A stretch of 40,221 bases of DNA. Source: an uncultured Bacteroidia bacterium (GTDB taxonomy: Bacteria; Bacteroidota; Bacteroidia; Bacteroidales; Prolixibacteraceae). The DNA lies in assembly GCA_903918045.1 (NCBI GenBank), contig CAIXCY010000176.1:1-40221 (forward strand), read 5' to 3'. The notes under the pieces are model-generated. The model saw nothing but the letters and a program-made list of their open reading frames with translations. It had not been told where the DNA came from and searched no databases. Of this stretch, positions 1-9,136 are shown piece after piece (the first letter of the stretch is position 1; each line of letters opens with the position of its first letter). A program made the translations under genes and the position numbers.

Positions 1-1626
1 ATGAGCGTTCATCCCGATCCAAAGCTCGACCGGTATGTCGACAGCCTCATTACAATTATTGGAAAGGCACAGGAGGCTGACGGTTATTTATATACTGCAC
101 GGACCATTGACCCCAAACATCCGCACCCCTGGTCAGGCAACGAACGGTGGGTGAATGAATCGGTACTCAGTCATGAACTCTATAATTCGGGGCATCTTTT
201 CGAGGCAGCTTCTGCCCATTTTCAGTCAACCGGAAAACGAAATTTCCTGAATATCGCCCTCAAAAATGCGGACCTGCTCAACCTGGTATTTACGGTAGGG
301 AAACGCCGTGATGCACCCGGCCACGAGATTGTAGAGATGGGCCTTGTGAAACTATACCGAATCACCAAAGAGCAAAAATACCTCGATCTGGCGAAATACT
401 TTATTGATAGTCGCGGCAAGGAAAATGACCCCAGGAAGGCTTATTCACAGGATCACAAACCTCTGATCGAGCAGGATGAGGCAATAGGTCATGCCGTACG
501 GGCAGGCTACTTATATTCCGGAGTAGCCGATGTTGCCGCTTTGACCGGAAATGCTGCATACATATCTGCTATCGATAAGATCTGGGAAAATATGGCAACA
601 AAAAAATTCTATATCACAGGAGGAATCGGTGCTCGTCATGAGGGTGAGGCTTTTGGCGACAATTATGAGCTGCCAAACCTTACGGCCTACAACGAAACCT
701 GTGCAGCTATCGCCAATGTCTACTGGAACTATCGCATGTTTTTGCTCCATGGTGACTCAAAATACTTCGATGTATTGGAAAGAAGCCTCTACAATGGGGT
801 GATCTCAGGAATCGGTCTGGACGGTAAAACCTTCTTCTACCCCAATCCGCTCGAGTGTGACCTTCACTATAAATTCAACAGCGGAGAAAAGCTCGATCGT
901 CAGCCCTGGTTTGGTTGTTCCTGCTGCCCCACGAATATGTGCCGTTTTCTCCCCTCAGTTCCGGGATATATCTACGCTCAAGGGGAGAACAAAATCTATG
1001 TGAACCTTTATGTTAGCAGTTCATCCCAAATTAATTTGAATGGCAAGGCTCCTGTTACAATAACCCAGGAGAGTCAATATCCGTGGGATGGAAACGTAAA
1101 GATCGCAGTGTCTCCCGAAAAAGCGGGGAGATTTTCACTCTGCCTGAGAATACCGGGATGGGCGAAAAACCAGCCGGTTCCCGGAGATTTGTATACATAT
1201 ACGTTACCGGAAAAGGATTCCTCTGCTATTCTCTTAAATGGTAAAAAGATCGCTTTCAAGTCTGACAAAGGTTATGCTGTTATGGACCGCGAGTGGAAAC
1301 AAGGAGATGTAGTGAACCTGACATTACCAATGCAGATCCGCCAGGTAGTGGCCAACAAATCGGTAAAAGATGATCTGGGCAAAGTTGCCATAGAACGGGG
1401 CCCAATTGTTTATTGCCTGGAAGCGATTGACAATGAGAATATTGATAACATAGGTATTTCGCCTAATGATCTGTTCAGCGCAGGATTTAACCCAAATCTG
1501 CTGGGTGGGATTGAAACGATTTCGGGCAAAGTAATTGACGGAAAAGTAAGTTTTTCTGCCATCCCTTATTATTCGTGGAATAACCGGGGTATCGGAAAGA
1601 TGAAGGTGTGGATTCCAAAAAAATAA
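1..1626 (+). CDS. GH127 beta-L-arabinofuranosidase-like glycoside hydrolase, 5'-partial
   Basis: Glycoside hydrolase of the GH127/DUF1680 family, which removes beta-L-arabinofuranose from plant glycans. The open frame runs from the first base, and the protein begins inside the (alpha/alpha)6 barrel (HPDPKLDRYVDSLI), roughly 100 or more residues short of a complete family member. The true start, and any signal peptide, is therefore probably upstream of the window. The zinc/nucleophile site is visible: E232 and C234 (NETCAAI) and the C306-S-C308-C309-P motif, matching Glu338, Cys340, Cys417 and Cys418 of Bifidobacterium HypBA1 as I recall them, with C308 as the predicted nucleophile. A C-terminal beta-sandwich ends in KVWIPKK. 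It is the first visible gene of a + strand catabolic cluster with GH95 and GH51. The family is certain; the exact substrate is not, because GH127 relatives act on several arabinosides. Confidence 0.9.
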   Translation: MSVHPDPKLDRYVDSLITIIGKAQEADGYLYTARTIDPKHPHPWSGNERWVNESVLSHELYNSGHLFEAASAHFQSTGKRNFLNIALKNADLLNLVFTVGKRRDAPGHEIVEMGLVKLYRITKEQKYLDLAKYFIDSRGKENDPRKAYSQDHKPLIEQDEAIGHAVRAGYLYSGVADVAALTGNAAYISAIDKIWENMATKKFYITGGIGARHEGEAFGDNYELPNLTAYNETCAAIANVYWNYRMFLLHGDSKYFDVLERSLYNGVISGIGLDGKTFFYPNPLECDLHYKFNSGEKLDRQPWFGCSCCPTNMCRFLPSVPGYIYAQGENKIYVNLYVSSSSQINLNGKAPVTITQESQYPWDGNVKIAVSPEKAGRFSLCLRIPGWAKNQPVPGDLYTYTLPEKDSSAILLNGKKIAFKSDKGYAVMDREWKQGDVVNLTLPMQIRQVVANKSVKDDLGKVAIERGPIVYCLEAIDNENIDNIGISPNDLFSAGFNPNLLGGIETISGKVIDGKVSFSAIPYYSWNNRGIGKMKVWIPKK

Positions 1627-1640
1627 TTATTCGCTAATGA

Positions 1641-1700
1641 AGTCACCCGGTTTGAAGTCACCGGGTGACTATGCAAGTCCTGAACAGTCACCCGGCGACT
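1641..1700 (+). repeat. short palindromic repeats AGTCACC(C/G)GG(T/C)GACT
   Basis: Three copies of AGTCACC-type sequence lie just after the GH127 stop. AGTCACCCGG is at 1641-1650, a near-perfect palindrome AGTCACCGGGTGACT at 1656-1670, and AGTCACCCGGCGACT at 1686-1700. Each can fold into a GC-rich hairpin. No T-tract follows, so they are not typical terminators. They look like REP-type intergenic palindromes. Confidence 0.6.
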
Positions 1701-1730
1701 ATTTATACCCGATAATTAATTGCATTTTTA

Positions 1731-1738
1731 TATCTTTG
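1731..1738 (+). promoter_or_regulatory. Bacteroidota-type -7 box (TATCTTTG) before the PhyH gene
   Basis: TATCTTTG matches TAnnTTTG. No convincing TTTG lies 19 nt upstream. It would start transcription about 35-40 nt before the ATG at 1781, which argues against the longer in-frame start at 1637. Confidence 0.45.
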
Positions 1739-1780
1739 AATGGTTTAACAGCGATCAAACTAACATCAGACCTTACCTTT

Positions 1781-2614
1781 ATGAACGCTATACTTTCCCA
1801 ACAACAAATCGATTCATACCGTGAAAACGGCTTTCTACTGATTGAAGATTTCCTTAGTGAGGCTGATTTAACAGTATGGAGAGAGGCTGTAGCAGAGGCG
1901 ATTGAACAACGGGGCGGTAGAAAAATGCCGGGTAGTGAAATAAAAGTTGGGGAAGACGACGGGATCAACAAGGACAGCGATTACTTTGCCAAGGTATTTG
2001 ACCAGATGCTTAACCTCTGGCAAACCAACGATAAAGTAAAGCAGCTGATGCTCGATAAAAATCTTGGGAAGATGGTTGCCGACCTTGCCGGATGGGAAGG
2101 GACCCGGATCTGGCACGACCAGGCACTCGTAAAACGGCCATGGGCAAATCCCACATCCTGGCATCTCGATACGCCGTTCTGGTCATTCAGTGACAGGCGC
2201 GCATTATCAATCTGGGTGGCGCTGGATGATGCCACACTTGAAAACGGCTGCCTCTATTTCATCCCCGGAACCTTTCATCAAACGACATTCGACAATCCCG
2301 GAATTGGTAAAAACATGGATGCCATATTTGAATCCTACCCTCAATTTATCCATTCCAAATCGATAGCAGTACCCATGAAAGCAGGGAGCTGTTCATTTCA
2401 CAACGGTCTGACTATTCATGGGGCCGGTGCAAACATGACCAGCGGATTCCGAAGAGCGATGACCTGCGCCTATATGCCCGACGGGGCAACCTTTAACGGC
2501 ATAAAAAATATACTTACGGACGAACAGGTCTCCAAACTTAAAATTGGCGACCTGCTTAAAGATGAGTTACAAACTCCATTAATTTATTCAAGTTCTAAAG
2601 CCGAAAACTTATGA
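1781..2614 (+). CDS. phytanoyl-CoA dioxygenase (PhyH) family Fe(II)/2-oxoglutarate oxygenase
   Basis: Predicted cytoplasmic 277-aa non-haem iron, 2-oxoglutarate-dependent oxygenase of the PhyH family. The double-stranded beta-helix core shows the HxD pair H128/D130 (WHLDTPFW) and the distal H213 (TIHGAG), followed by the SGFRRAMT segment whose arginine would hold 2-oxoglutarate. An in-frame ATG at 1637 exists, but I chose 1781. The upstream 48 codons read through palindromic repeats and give an implausible low-complexity N-terminus, a -7 box sits at 1731, and MNAILSQQQIDSYRENGFL is a typical family start. The stop overlaps the next start by 4 nt (ATGA), so it is co-translated with the TIM-barrel isomerase. 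Such oxygenases occur in sugar catabolic clusters of Bacteroidota. The substrate cannot be read from the sequence. Confidence 0.85.
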   Translation: MNAILSQQQIDSYRENGFLLIEDFLSEADLTVWREAVAEAIEQRGGRKMPGSEIKVGEDDGINKDSDYFAKVFDQMLNLWQTNDKVKQLMLDKNLGKMVADLAGWEGTRIWHDQALVKRPWANPTSWHLDTPFWSFSDRRALSIWVALDDATLENGCLYFIPGTFHQTTFDNPGIGKNMDAIFESYPQFIHSKSIAVPMKAGSCSFHNGLTIHGAGANMTSGFRRAMTCAYMPDGATFNGIKNILTDEQVSKLKIGDLLKDELQTPLIYSSSKAENL

Positions 2615-3423
2615 ATCTGCTGATTCTAGCTCCGAAATGGGGAATGGAGCATCTTCCCATAGAGGATTTCCTTATCAAAGTTAAGGAGGCAGGGTATGAC
2701 GGAATTGATACCTGGCTCCCCGAAGATCCGACTGAACGAAAGAGGTTTATTCAATTATTGGAGGAATATGAACTGAAAATCGTGTGTCATCAGCACCAGG
2801 CAAAGGGAAAGAATATTACAGAATTTTGCAGGTCAATGGAATATTACCTAAACCTTTCACTCGAATGCAATCCACTTTTAATCAATTCACATTCAGGTCG
2901 GGATTATTTTCAGCTCTCAGATCAGCTGCGGGTAATTGATGCCGCAGAGGAATTTTCAATAAGAAATAAGATTACCATTGCTCATGAGACCCACCGCGGC
3001 AGGATCGGATTTAGTCCTTACAATGCATGGGAACTGTTTAAGCAAAGACCGCAGATGAAAATTACTGCCGATTTCTCACACTGGACCTGTGTGACAGAGA
3101 GCTATCTGGAGAACACCACTGAGATTGTAGACGAGGCCATTCTGCGGACTAAACATGTCCATGCGAGGGTTGGATATACGCAGGGACCGCAAATTCCTGA
3201 TCCAAGGCTGGAAGCATGGCAGGAACCTGTCGATTTTTTTCTCTCGCTATGGAAAAGAATCGTTGAAAATCAAAAACTCCAAAAAGCTGAATTTCTCACG
3301 ATGACCACTGAATTTGGCCCTCCTCCATATATGTGGATCCGGACAGAAGACAATAGTCCTGTTGCGAGTCAGTGGGAAATAAATGTTTTTATGAAAGATT
3401 TAATAAGAAAAAGTTTGCAGTGA
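2611..3423 (+). CDS. sugar phosphate isomerase/epimerase family TIM-barrel protein
   Basis: Member of the xylose-isomerase-like TIM-barrel family (AP endonuclease 2 superfamily), 270 aa, with no signal peptide, so cytoplasmic. Conserved metal-site stretches are visible: the N-terminal LAPKWG strand, LLINSHSGRDYF, TIAHETHRGR (Glu/His pair), ITADFSHW (Asp/His), HVHARVG and a late Glu in TTEFGPPPYM. These fit the Glu-Asp-His-Glu metal set of sugar isomerases and epimerases. The ATG overlaps the PhyH stop by 4 nt. The pairing suggests the two act on one sugar or sugar-acid intermediate released by the neighbouring hydrolases, but which reaction is unknown. Confidence 0.8.
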   Translation: MNLLILAPKWGMEHLPIEDFLIKVKEAGYDGIDTWLPEDPTERKRFIQLLEEYELKIVCHQHQAKGKNITEFCRSMEYYLNLSLECNPLLINSHSGRDYFQLSDQLRVIDAAEEFSIRNKITIAHETHRGRIGFSPYNAWELFKQRPQMKITADFSHWTCVTESYLENTTEIVDEAILRTKHVHARVGYTQGPQIPDPRLEAWQEPVDFFLSLWKRIVENQKLQKAEFLTMTTEFGPPPYMWIRTEDNSPVASQWEINVFMKDLIRKSLQ

Positions 3424-3483
3424 TCAATTATAAGCCATTTAATACATATAAAACTATATATCAATAGATTAAAAAACAAAATC

Positions 3484-5922
3484 ATGACTGTTCGAAACCC
3501 GGTATTGCTTCTGATTGGAATATTATTTTTCTCTTGTGGCCAAATTACAAAAGCGCCTCCTCCCCTGCGGATATGGGACAATCAGCCAGCAATATCAACG
3601 ATTAATGATCTCAAGTCTGGCTGGGAGAATGATCCGGAATGGCTAAAGGCCTTCCCCATTGGAAATGGCTTTCTTGGGGCAATGGTTTTTGGTGACGTGA
3701 ATCAGGAACGGCTTCAGCTCAATGAAAAAACCTTGTGGTCAGGCAGTCCTGATGATAACAATAATCCGGCTGCATTTGCCTCCCTCTCCAAAATAAGGGA
3801 ATTGCTTTTTAACGGAAAATATAAGGAAGCCACTGAGCTGACCCTTAAAACCCAGATATGTAAAGGGGCAGGTTCAGGACAAGGAAACGGATCTAAGGTC
3901 CCTTTTGGTTGTTACCAGACGCTGGGTGACCTCTGGCTCGATTTTGGCAAAACATCCAAATACGAGAATTACATCCGTGAGCTTGATTTGAACCGTGGAA
4001 TGGTAACTGTTACTTACCTGCAGGATGGGATCAAATTCAAACGTGAGATCTTTGCGAGTTACCCCGATCGTGCACTGATAATGAGGTTGTCTTCTGATAA
4101 AAAAGGGGCACTAAGCTTCAAATCTTCGCTGAACCGGCCTGAACGGTTCGAAACCCGGGTTGAAAATGACCAGCTAGTGATGACCGGCATCTTGAATAAT
4201 GGCAAAGGGGGTGATGGAATGGTGTATGCTGCCCGGCTAAAGGCAGTCTCAACCGGAGGATCTGTGACCTTTACTGATCATAAGATGGAGGTGACAAATG
4301 CCGACGAGGTGGTTTTAATTCTCACCGCTTCGACCAATTACAAACAGGATTATCCAGCTTATCTTGGAAATAATCCACGGATAACCACTTTTGAACAACT
4401 CAATAAAGTCCTTGCTCAGCCCTATGCGACCCTTTTAAAAAGACATATTGAAGACTATTCTGCCCTATCCGGCAAAGTGAGTTTAAAACTTACAACCTCC
4501 GATCCTGACACCATTCCAACCAATGTTCGTCTCAAAAATCAGGATAAGAATCCCGATGATCTTCACCTCCAGGAAATCTATTTCCAATTCGGCAGGTATC
4601 TGTTGATCTCCTCTTCACGCGAAGGGTCGCTACCGGCTAACCTTCAGGGAATGTGGGCCAATAAAATTCAGACTGCCTGGAATGGAGATTATCATACCGA
4701 CATCAATGTCCAGATGAACTACTGGCCTGCAGATATTACAAACCTTTCGGAATGTTATGGCCCGCTAACCGATCTTATTGAATCGGTAGTCAAGCCCGGT
4801 GAGGTTACTGCCGCTGTTCAGTATAAGGCGAGTGGCTGGTGTATCCATCCAATTACAAACGTCTGGGGATTTACTGCCCCCGGCGAGCACCCTGGCTGGG
4901 GAATGCATGTTGGAGCCGGAGCCTGGCTTTGTCAGCATCTCTGGGATCATTATACCTATTCTGCTGATCCGAAATACCTGGAGCGGGTGTATCCCATTAT
5001 GCTCGAATCGGCAAGATTTTACCTCGACTGGCTCGTTAAAGACCCTGCAACGGGAAAATTCGTTTCCGGTCCTGCTGCATCACCAGAAAACACTTTTATT
5101 GCCCCTGACGGTTCAACTTGCCAGATTAGCATGGGACCATCGCATGATCAGGAGGTGATTCACGAATTGTTTACAAATGTTTTAAAAGCTTCGGAACTCC
5201 TAAAGGATAACAATCCATTATTAACCAGGATTGAAAGTTCATTAAAAAACCTTGCCGTACCTCAAATCGGATCAGATGGTCGTTTGATGGAATGGGGGAA
5301 GGAGTATAAAGAGACAGAACCTACCCATCGCCATGTTTCACATCTCTACATGTTGCATCCAGGGAATCAGGTTGACCCTCAACGGACACCGGAACTGGCC
5401 GCTGCAGTAAGGAAAAGCCTCGATGCCCGGACTGATATCGGGACAGGGTGGTCGTTGGCCTGGAAAGTAAACTTCTGGGCCAGACTCAAAGATGGGGACC
5501 GTGCCTATAAATTGCTTAAAAACCTGCTTCACCCGACGGACAATGGCAAAATCAACATGTCTAATGCAGGAGGGACTTACCCAAATCTGTTTTGTGGACA
5601 CCCACCGTTTCAGATTGACGGGAATTTTGGAGGCACATCAGGTATTGCCGAGATGCTCCTTCAAAGCCACAACGATTATATCGAACTACTCCCTGCACTC
5701 CCAACTGTTTGGAAAAACGGCGAAGTTAAGGGACTCGTAGCGCGTGGGGGTTACGTAGTCAATATGAAATGGGAGAATAATCAGTTAATCTCAGCACAGA
5801 TCTATCCACGCAAAGGAGGATCCTGCATCGTAAAATACAAGGATAAAACCGCTGAATTCCGGAATTTGGAAAAAGGAAACCTATTCTCGTTGGATGCTCA
5901 GTTAAAAGAAATAACAAAATGA
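3484..5922 (+). CDS. GH95 alpha-L-fucosidase/alpha-L-galactosidase family lipoprotein
   Basis: 812-aa GH95 enzyme that removes terminal alpha-L-fucose, or alpha-L-galactose in some members, from glycans by inversion. An N-terminal lipoprotein signal with lipobox LFFSC (C18) indicates outer-membrane or periplasmic anchoring. Domains in order: N-terminal beta-sandwich (about 40-290), linker, (alpha/alpha)6 barrel with the DINVQMNYW motif (N408, N412), SPEN (E535, the expected general acid) and QIDGNFGG (D712), then a C-terminal beta domain. Length is normal for the family. In the B. bifidum enzyme AfcA the base relay is an NxN pair; the first position here appears to be D406 with N408 kept, if my alignment holds. 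It sits 60 nt after the isomerase gene, and its stop overlaps the GH51 start by 4 nt. Confidence 0.9.
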   Translation: MTVRNPVLLLIGILFFSCGQITKAPPPLRIWDNQPAISTINDLKSGWENDPEWLKAFPIGNGFLGAMVFGDVNQERLQLNEKTLWSGSPDDNNNPAAFASLSKIRELLFNGKYKEATELTLKTQICKGAGSGQGNGSKVPFGCYQTLGDLWLDFGKTSKYENYIRELDLNRGMVTVTYLQDGIKFKREIFASYPDRALIMRLSSDKKGALSFKSSLNRPERFETRVENDQLVMTGILNNGKGGDGMVYAARLKAVSTGGSVTFTDHKMEVTNADEVVLILTASTNYKQDYPAYLGNNPRITTFEQLNKVLAQPYATLLKRHIEDYSALSGKVSLKLTTSDPDTIPTNVRLKNQDKNPDDLHLQEIYFQFGRYLLISSSREGSLPANLQGMWANKIQTAWNGDYHTDINVQMNYWPADITNLSECYGPLTDLIESVVKPGEVTAAVQYKASGWCIHPITNVWGFTAPGEHPGWGMHVGAGAWLCQHLWDHYTYSADPKYLERVYPIMLESARFYLDWLVKDPATGKFVSGPAASPENTFIAPDGSTCQISMGPSHDQEVIHELFTNVLKASELLKDNNPLLTRIESSLKNLAVPQIGSDGRLMEWGKEYKETEPTHRHVSHLYMLHPGNQVDPQRTPELAAAVRKSLDARTDIGTGWSLAWKVNFWARLKDGDRAYKLLKNLLHPTDNGKINMSNAGGTYPNLFCGHPPFQIDGNFGGTSGIAEMLLQSHNDYIELLPALPTVWKNGEVKGLVARGGYVVNMKWENNQLISAQIYPRKGGSCIVKYKDKTAEFRNLEKGNLFSLDAQLKEITK

Positions 5923-7898
5923 CAAAACAATCAATTTATAAATTTATCATCCTTTGCCTGCTCCTGACTAATCTCCATGGCTTCTCACAGTTGCATGTGA
6001 TTAACGTAAATGTCTCAAATCCAATTGCTCCGGTTCAGCCAACCATGTGGGGGATATTTTTCGAAGACATCAATTTTGCAGCCGACGGAGGTATTTATGC
6101 TGAACTTGTCAAAAACCGTTCGTTCGAATTCTTTCAGCCATTGATGGGTTGGAAAATCATGAAACCGGATACTACCACAGGGGTTACGATCCTTAATCAA
6201 TCTGAAACAAATCCCTCCAATCCACGCTATGCCAGAATAACAATCTCCTCCGGAGAACCTTCGTTCGGTTTATCAAACGAAGGTTTCAGGGGAATGGGGA
6301 TAAAAAAAGGGGAGGTCTATCACTTCTCAGTTTTGGCCAGACAATTTCCAGGCAGTAAATTGAAGATGCGCATTGAACTTGTGAGTCCCGGAAATAAAAT
6401 AATCGGCACTTCAGGCGTAATACCTGAAACAGATACTTGGAAAAAATATGAGGTAAGCATTTCTGCCTCAGCAACAGAACAAAAGGGAAGGCTAAATATC
6501 TGGTTCGAGGGTGAAGGCACACTGGATCTGGATATGATCTCTCTTTTCCCTGACGACACCTGGAAAAATCGTCCGGGGGGCTTACGTGCCGATCTTGTAC
6601 AATTATTAGCCGACTTAAAACCTGGGTTTATCCGATTTCCGGGGGGATGTGTGGTTGAAGGGAGGGAATTGGAGACCCGTTATCAATGGAAAAAAACCAT
6701 AGGAGATATTGCAGAGCGGAAACTAATTGTAAACCGATGGAACACCGAATTTAAAAAGCGCAGCATGCCGGACTATTTTCAATCTTTTGGAATGGGGTTT
6801 TACGAATATTTTCAGCTGGCAGAGGATTTAGGTGCTGAACCTCTCCCAATCCTGAGTTGTGGCATGGCATGTCAATATAACACCGCAGAATTAGTTCCGC
6901 TTGATCAGCTGGATCCCTATGTTCAGGACGCACTCGATCTGATCGAATTTGCCAATGGTCCCTCAGATTCCAAATGGGGAAAGCTGCGAACTCAAATGGG
7001 GCATCCGGCTACCTTCAACCTCAAAATGATCGGAGTTGGAAATGAGCAGTGGGGCACACAGTATATTGAACGTTACAAGGTTTTTGCCAAGGCCATCACA
7101 GAGAAATATCCTTTGGTTAAAATTGTCTCTAGTGCCGGACCTGCTCCTTCCGGAAAAAATTTCGATTACGCTTCAGAGGAACTTAAAAAGTTAAATGCAC
7201 AGATCGTGGATGAACATTACTATGCCAACCCTGATTGGTTTCTGAAAAATGCCGCACGATACGATAATTACGACAGGAACAGTTATAAGGTTTTCGCAGG
7301 TGAATATGCAGCTCATGGCACTAAAACCGGCGCCCCTGAATCACATAATCACTGGAAATGCGCCCTCTCAGAGGCTGCCTTTATGACAGGGCTCGAACGT
7401 AATGCAGCGGTTGTTCAGCTGTGTTCCTATGCTCCGCTCTTTGCACATGTCGACGCCTGGCAGTGGACCCCTGATCTGATCTGGTTTGACAATCTGCGAT
7501 CCTATGGAACCGTAAATTATTACGTGCAAAAATTATTCTCAAATAATAAGGGGACTGAGGTTTTGCCAATGCTGATGGCAGACAAACCGGTCTCGGGTCA
7601 GGAGGGGCTCTATGCCTCGGCTACATCAGACCAATATGCACACGAAATCATCCTAAAGCTTGTCAATTCGAACGGGGAAGCCCAATCCGTACAGGTGGTT
7701 TTGCAAAAGGCCGGAAAGCTTTTGAAAAAAGCAGTGATCACCACCCTTCAAAGCAACGACCTTACAACCTTCAACTCGTTGGACAACCCTGCAATGCTTC
7801 ATCCGGTTGAAAAGGAAATAGAAATAAATGGGAAAATGGCCAGCCTTGTACTTGAACCCTATTCCTTCACGGTGGTAAAAATCAAAAAAGAGTTGTAA
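5919..7898 (+). CDS. GH51 alpha-L-arabinofuranosidase, secreted
   Basis: 659-aa retaining alpha-L-arabinofuranosidase of family GH51, which trims arabinose side chains. A signal peptide (about residues 1-24, ending GFSQ) sends it to the periplasm or outside. The catalytic barrel starts with TMWGIFFEDINFAADGGIYAELVKNRSFEF. A CBM4/9-like beta-sandwich is inserted at about 70-215 (FSVLARQFPGSKLKM to LDLDMISLFP), as in many Bacteroidota members, followed by FIRFPGGCVVEG. The acid/base is E376 in VGNEQWG and the nucleophile E462 in FAGEYA. The C-terminal beta domain ends in SFTVVKIKK. It overlaps the GH95 stop by 4 nt and is followed after 4 nt by the LacI regulator, so transcription and translation are probably coupled through the cluster. 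Confidence 0.93.
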   Translation: MTKQSIYKFIILCLLLTNLHGFSQLHVINVNVSNPIAPVQPTMWGIFFEDINFAADGGIYAELVKNRSFEFFQPLMGWKIMKPDTTTGVTILNQSETNPSNPRYARITISSGEPSFGLSNEGFRGMGIKKGEVYHFSVLARQFPGSKLKMRIELVSPGNKIIGTSGVIPETDTWKKYEVSISASATEQKGRLNIWFEGEGTLDLDMISLFPDDTWKNRPGGLRADLVQLLADLKPGFIRFPGGCVVEGRELETRYQWKKTIGDIAERKLIVNRWNTEFKKRSMPDYFQSFGMGFYEYFQLAEDLGAEPLPILSCGMACQYNTAELVPLDQLDPYVQDALDLIEFANGPSDSKWGKLRTQMGHPATFNLKMIGVGNEQWGTQYIERYKVFAKAITEKYPLVKIVSSAGPAPSGKNFDYASEELKKLNAQIVDEHYYANPDWFLKNAARYDNYDRNSYKVFAGEYAAHGTKTGAPESHNHWKCALSEAAFMTGLERNAAVVQLCSYAPLFAHVDAWQWTPDLIWFDNLRSYGTVNYYVQKLFSNNKGTEVLPMLMADKPVSGQEGLYASATSDQYAHEIILKLVNSNGEAQSVQVVLQKAGKLLKKAVITTLQSNDLTTFNSLDNPAMLHPVEKEIEINGKMASLVLEPYSFTVVKIKKEL

Positions 7899-7902
7899 TA
7901 GA

Positions 7903-8931
7903 ATGGCAAAACGCAGGGTCTCACTCAAAGATATTGCAAAGGAGCTGGGAGTATCTATTTCTACAGTTTCCAGAGGACTAAGAGACCATCCGGATATTAG
8001 TAATGAATTGACAGCAGAGATTAAGGCCCTGGCAGATTTGCGAAATTACTCGCCCAATCCGATGGCGATGGGTTTATTGCAGCAGCGAACCAAAATGATA
8101 GGGGTAATCGTCCCGGATCTTGTTACCCATTTCTTCTCTTCCGTTATCTTAGGAATAGAAGCGGTAGCAAAAGAGAAAGGATATTTTGTGCTGGTTTCAC
8201 CATCCTATGAGTCGTTAGAAAAAGAGAAGGAGAATATCAAAAACCTTATGAAGGCACGGGTAGAAGGATTTATAGTTTGCTTGTCGCAGGAAACTTCTGA
8301 TTATTCCCATTTTGAACAGATTACTGAATCTGAGATTCCCCTTGTATTTTTCGACAGGGTATGTTTAAAAGATAAGGTGCCGTCTGTTGTAGCTGATAGT
8401 TTTGAAGCTGCAAGGGGTATTACCCGCCATTTTTACGAAAATCAGGCAACTCGAATTGCCTATATCTCAGGTCCCGACCATTTGAATATCTCAGATGAAA
8501 GACGACAAGGCTATTTACAGGGATTATCCGATTGCAGTCTCGGTTATAATCCGGAATATCTCGAACAGTGCAATCTAAGTCCCGGATCAGCTGCCGAAGC
8601 GACATTACGGCTGCTGGCATTACCAAAGCCTCCCGATGCAATCTTTGGAATAAATGACACTGTAGTATTTGCAGCCATGAAAGAAATCCGGAAACGGGGA
8701 TTGAATGTTCCCAAAGATGTTATGCTTGCCGGCTTTACGGATGAGTTCCATGCAACTGTTGTCCACCCAATGCTTACATCGGTGATGCATCCCACACGGG
8801 AGATGGGGGAAATCGCTGCGATGCTCTTTTTTGAACTTATCGGGAATATGGAAACAGCGCCAAGATCTGTTGAATTAAAGACAGAACTTGTGATCAGGGA
8901 ATCATCGGTGAGAGTGGAGGAAAAGAAGTAG
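7903..8931 (+). CDS. LacI/GalR family transcriptional regulator
   Basis: 342-aa LacI-family repressor or activator. The N-terminal helix-turn-helix is at residues 4-30 (VSLKDIAKELGVSISTVSRGL), then the hinge helix with YSPNPMAMGLLQQRT, and a periplasmic-binding-protein-like sensor domain from about residue 62 (MIGVIVPDL) to the end, including GFTDEFHATVVHPMLTSV. It is cytoplasmic. It lies 4 nt after the GH51 stop as the last gene of the cluster and probably senses an arabinose- or fucose-derived metabolite and controls these genes. No operator could be assigned with confidence. Confidence 0.93.
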   Translation: MAKRRVSLKDIAKELGVSISTVSRGLRDHPDISNELTAEIKALADLRNYSPNPMAMGLLQQRTKMIGVIVPDLVTHFFSSVILGIEAVAKEKGYFVLVSPSYESLEKEKENIKNLMKARVEGFIVCLSQETSDYSHFEQITESEIPLVFFDRVCLKDKVPSVVADSFEAARGITRHFYENQATRIAYISGPDHLNISDERRQGYLQGLSDCSLGYNPEYLEQCNLSPGSAAEATLRLLALPKPPDAIFGINDTVVFAAMKEIRKRGLNVPKDVMLAGFTDEFHATVVHPMLTSVMHPTREMGEIAAMLFFELIGNMETAPRSVELKTELVIRESSVRVEEKK

Positions 8932-9080
8932 TGAAGGGGAGAAGAGGCGGAGGAGAGAAGGCGCGAAAGGGTGACATAATTGGTAAAGACACTAAAGGTT
9001 TTCCCACAACTTTTAGACAAACATCCGGACTAAACACTACAGCTTCGCCAAATTTACTGATCTACTGGTAAAAACGAAAA

Positions 9081-9131
9081 ATACAGACATAAAAAAAGCC
9101 GCTATTTCAGCGACTTTTTTTATGTCTGTAT
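9081..9131. terminator. strong bidirectional terminator between the LacI gene and ppiD
   Basis: Arms at 9081-9098 and 9114-9131 are perfect 18-nt reverse complements (ATACAGACATAAAAAAAG). One mismatch is followed by a 4-bp CGCT/AGCG inner stem and a 5-nt loop. The A7/T7 tracts give a U-run on either strand. It ends the + strand sugar cluster and the - strand nadB-ppiD operon, which converge here. Confidence 0.9.
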
Positions 9132-9136
9132 TTTAA

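Noticed and set aside
1656-1700. Palindromes as a Rho-independent terminator
   Set aside because: No T-tract follows either hairpin.
1637-1780. Extended start of the PhyH gene
   Set aside because: The extra 48 codons pass through palindromic repeats, and a -7 box lies inside them; ATG 1781 is better.
8544-9020. 158-codon - strand frame over the 3' end of the LacI gene
   Set aside because: Mostly antisense to LacI; the translation is Ser-rich and lacks any domain sign.
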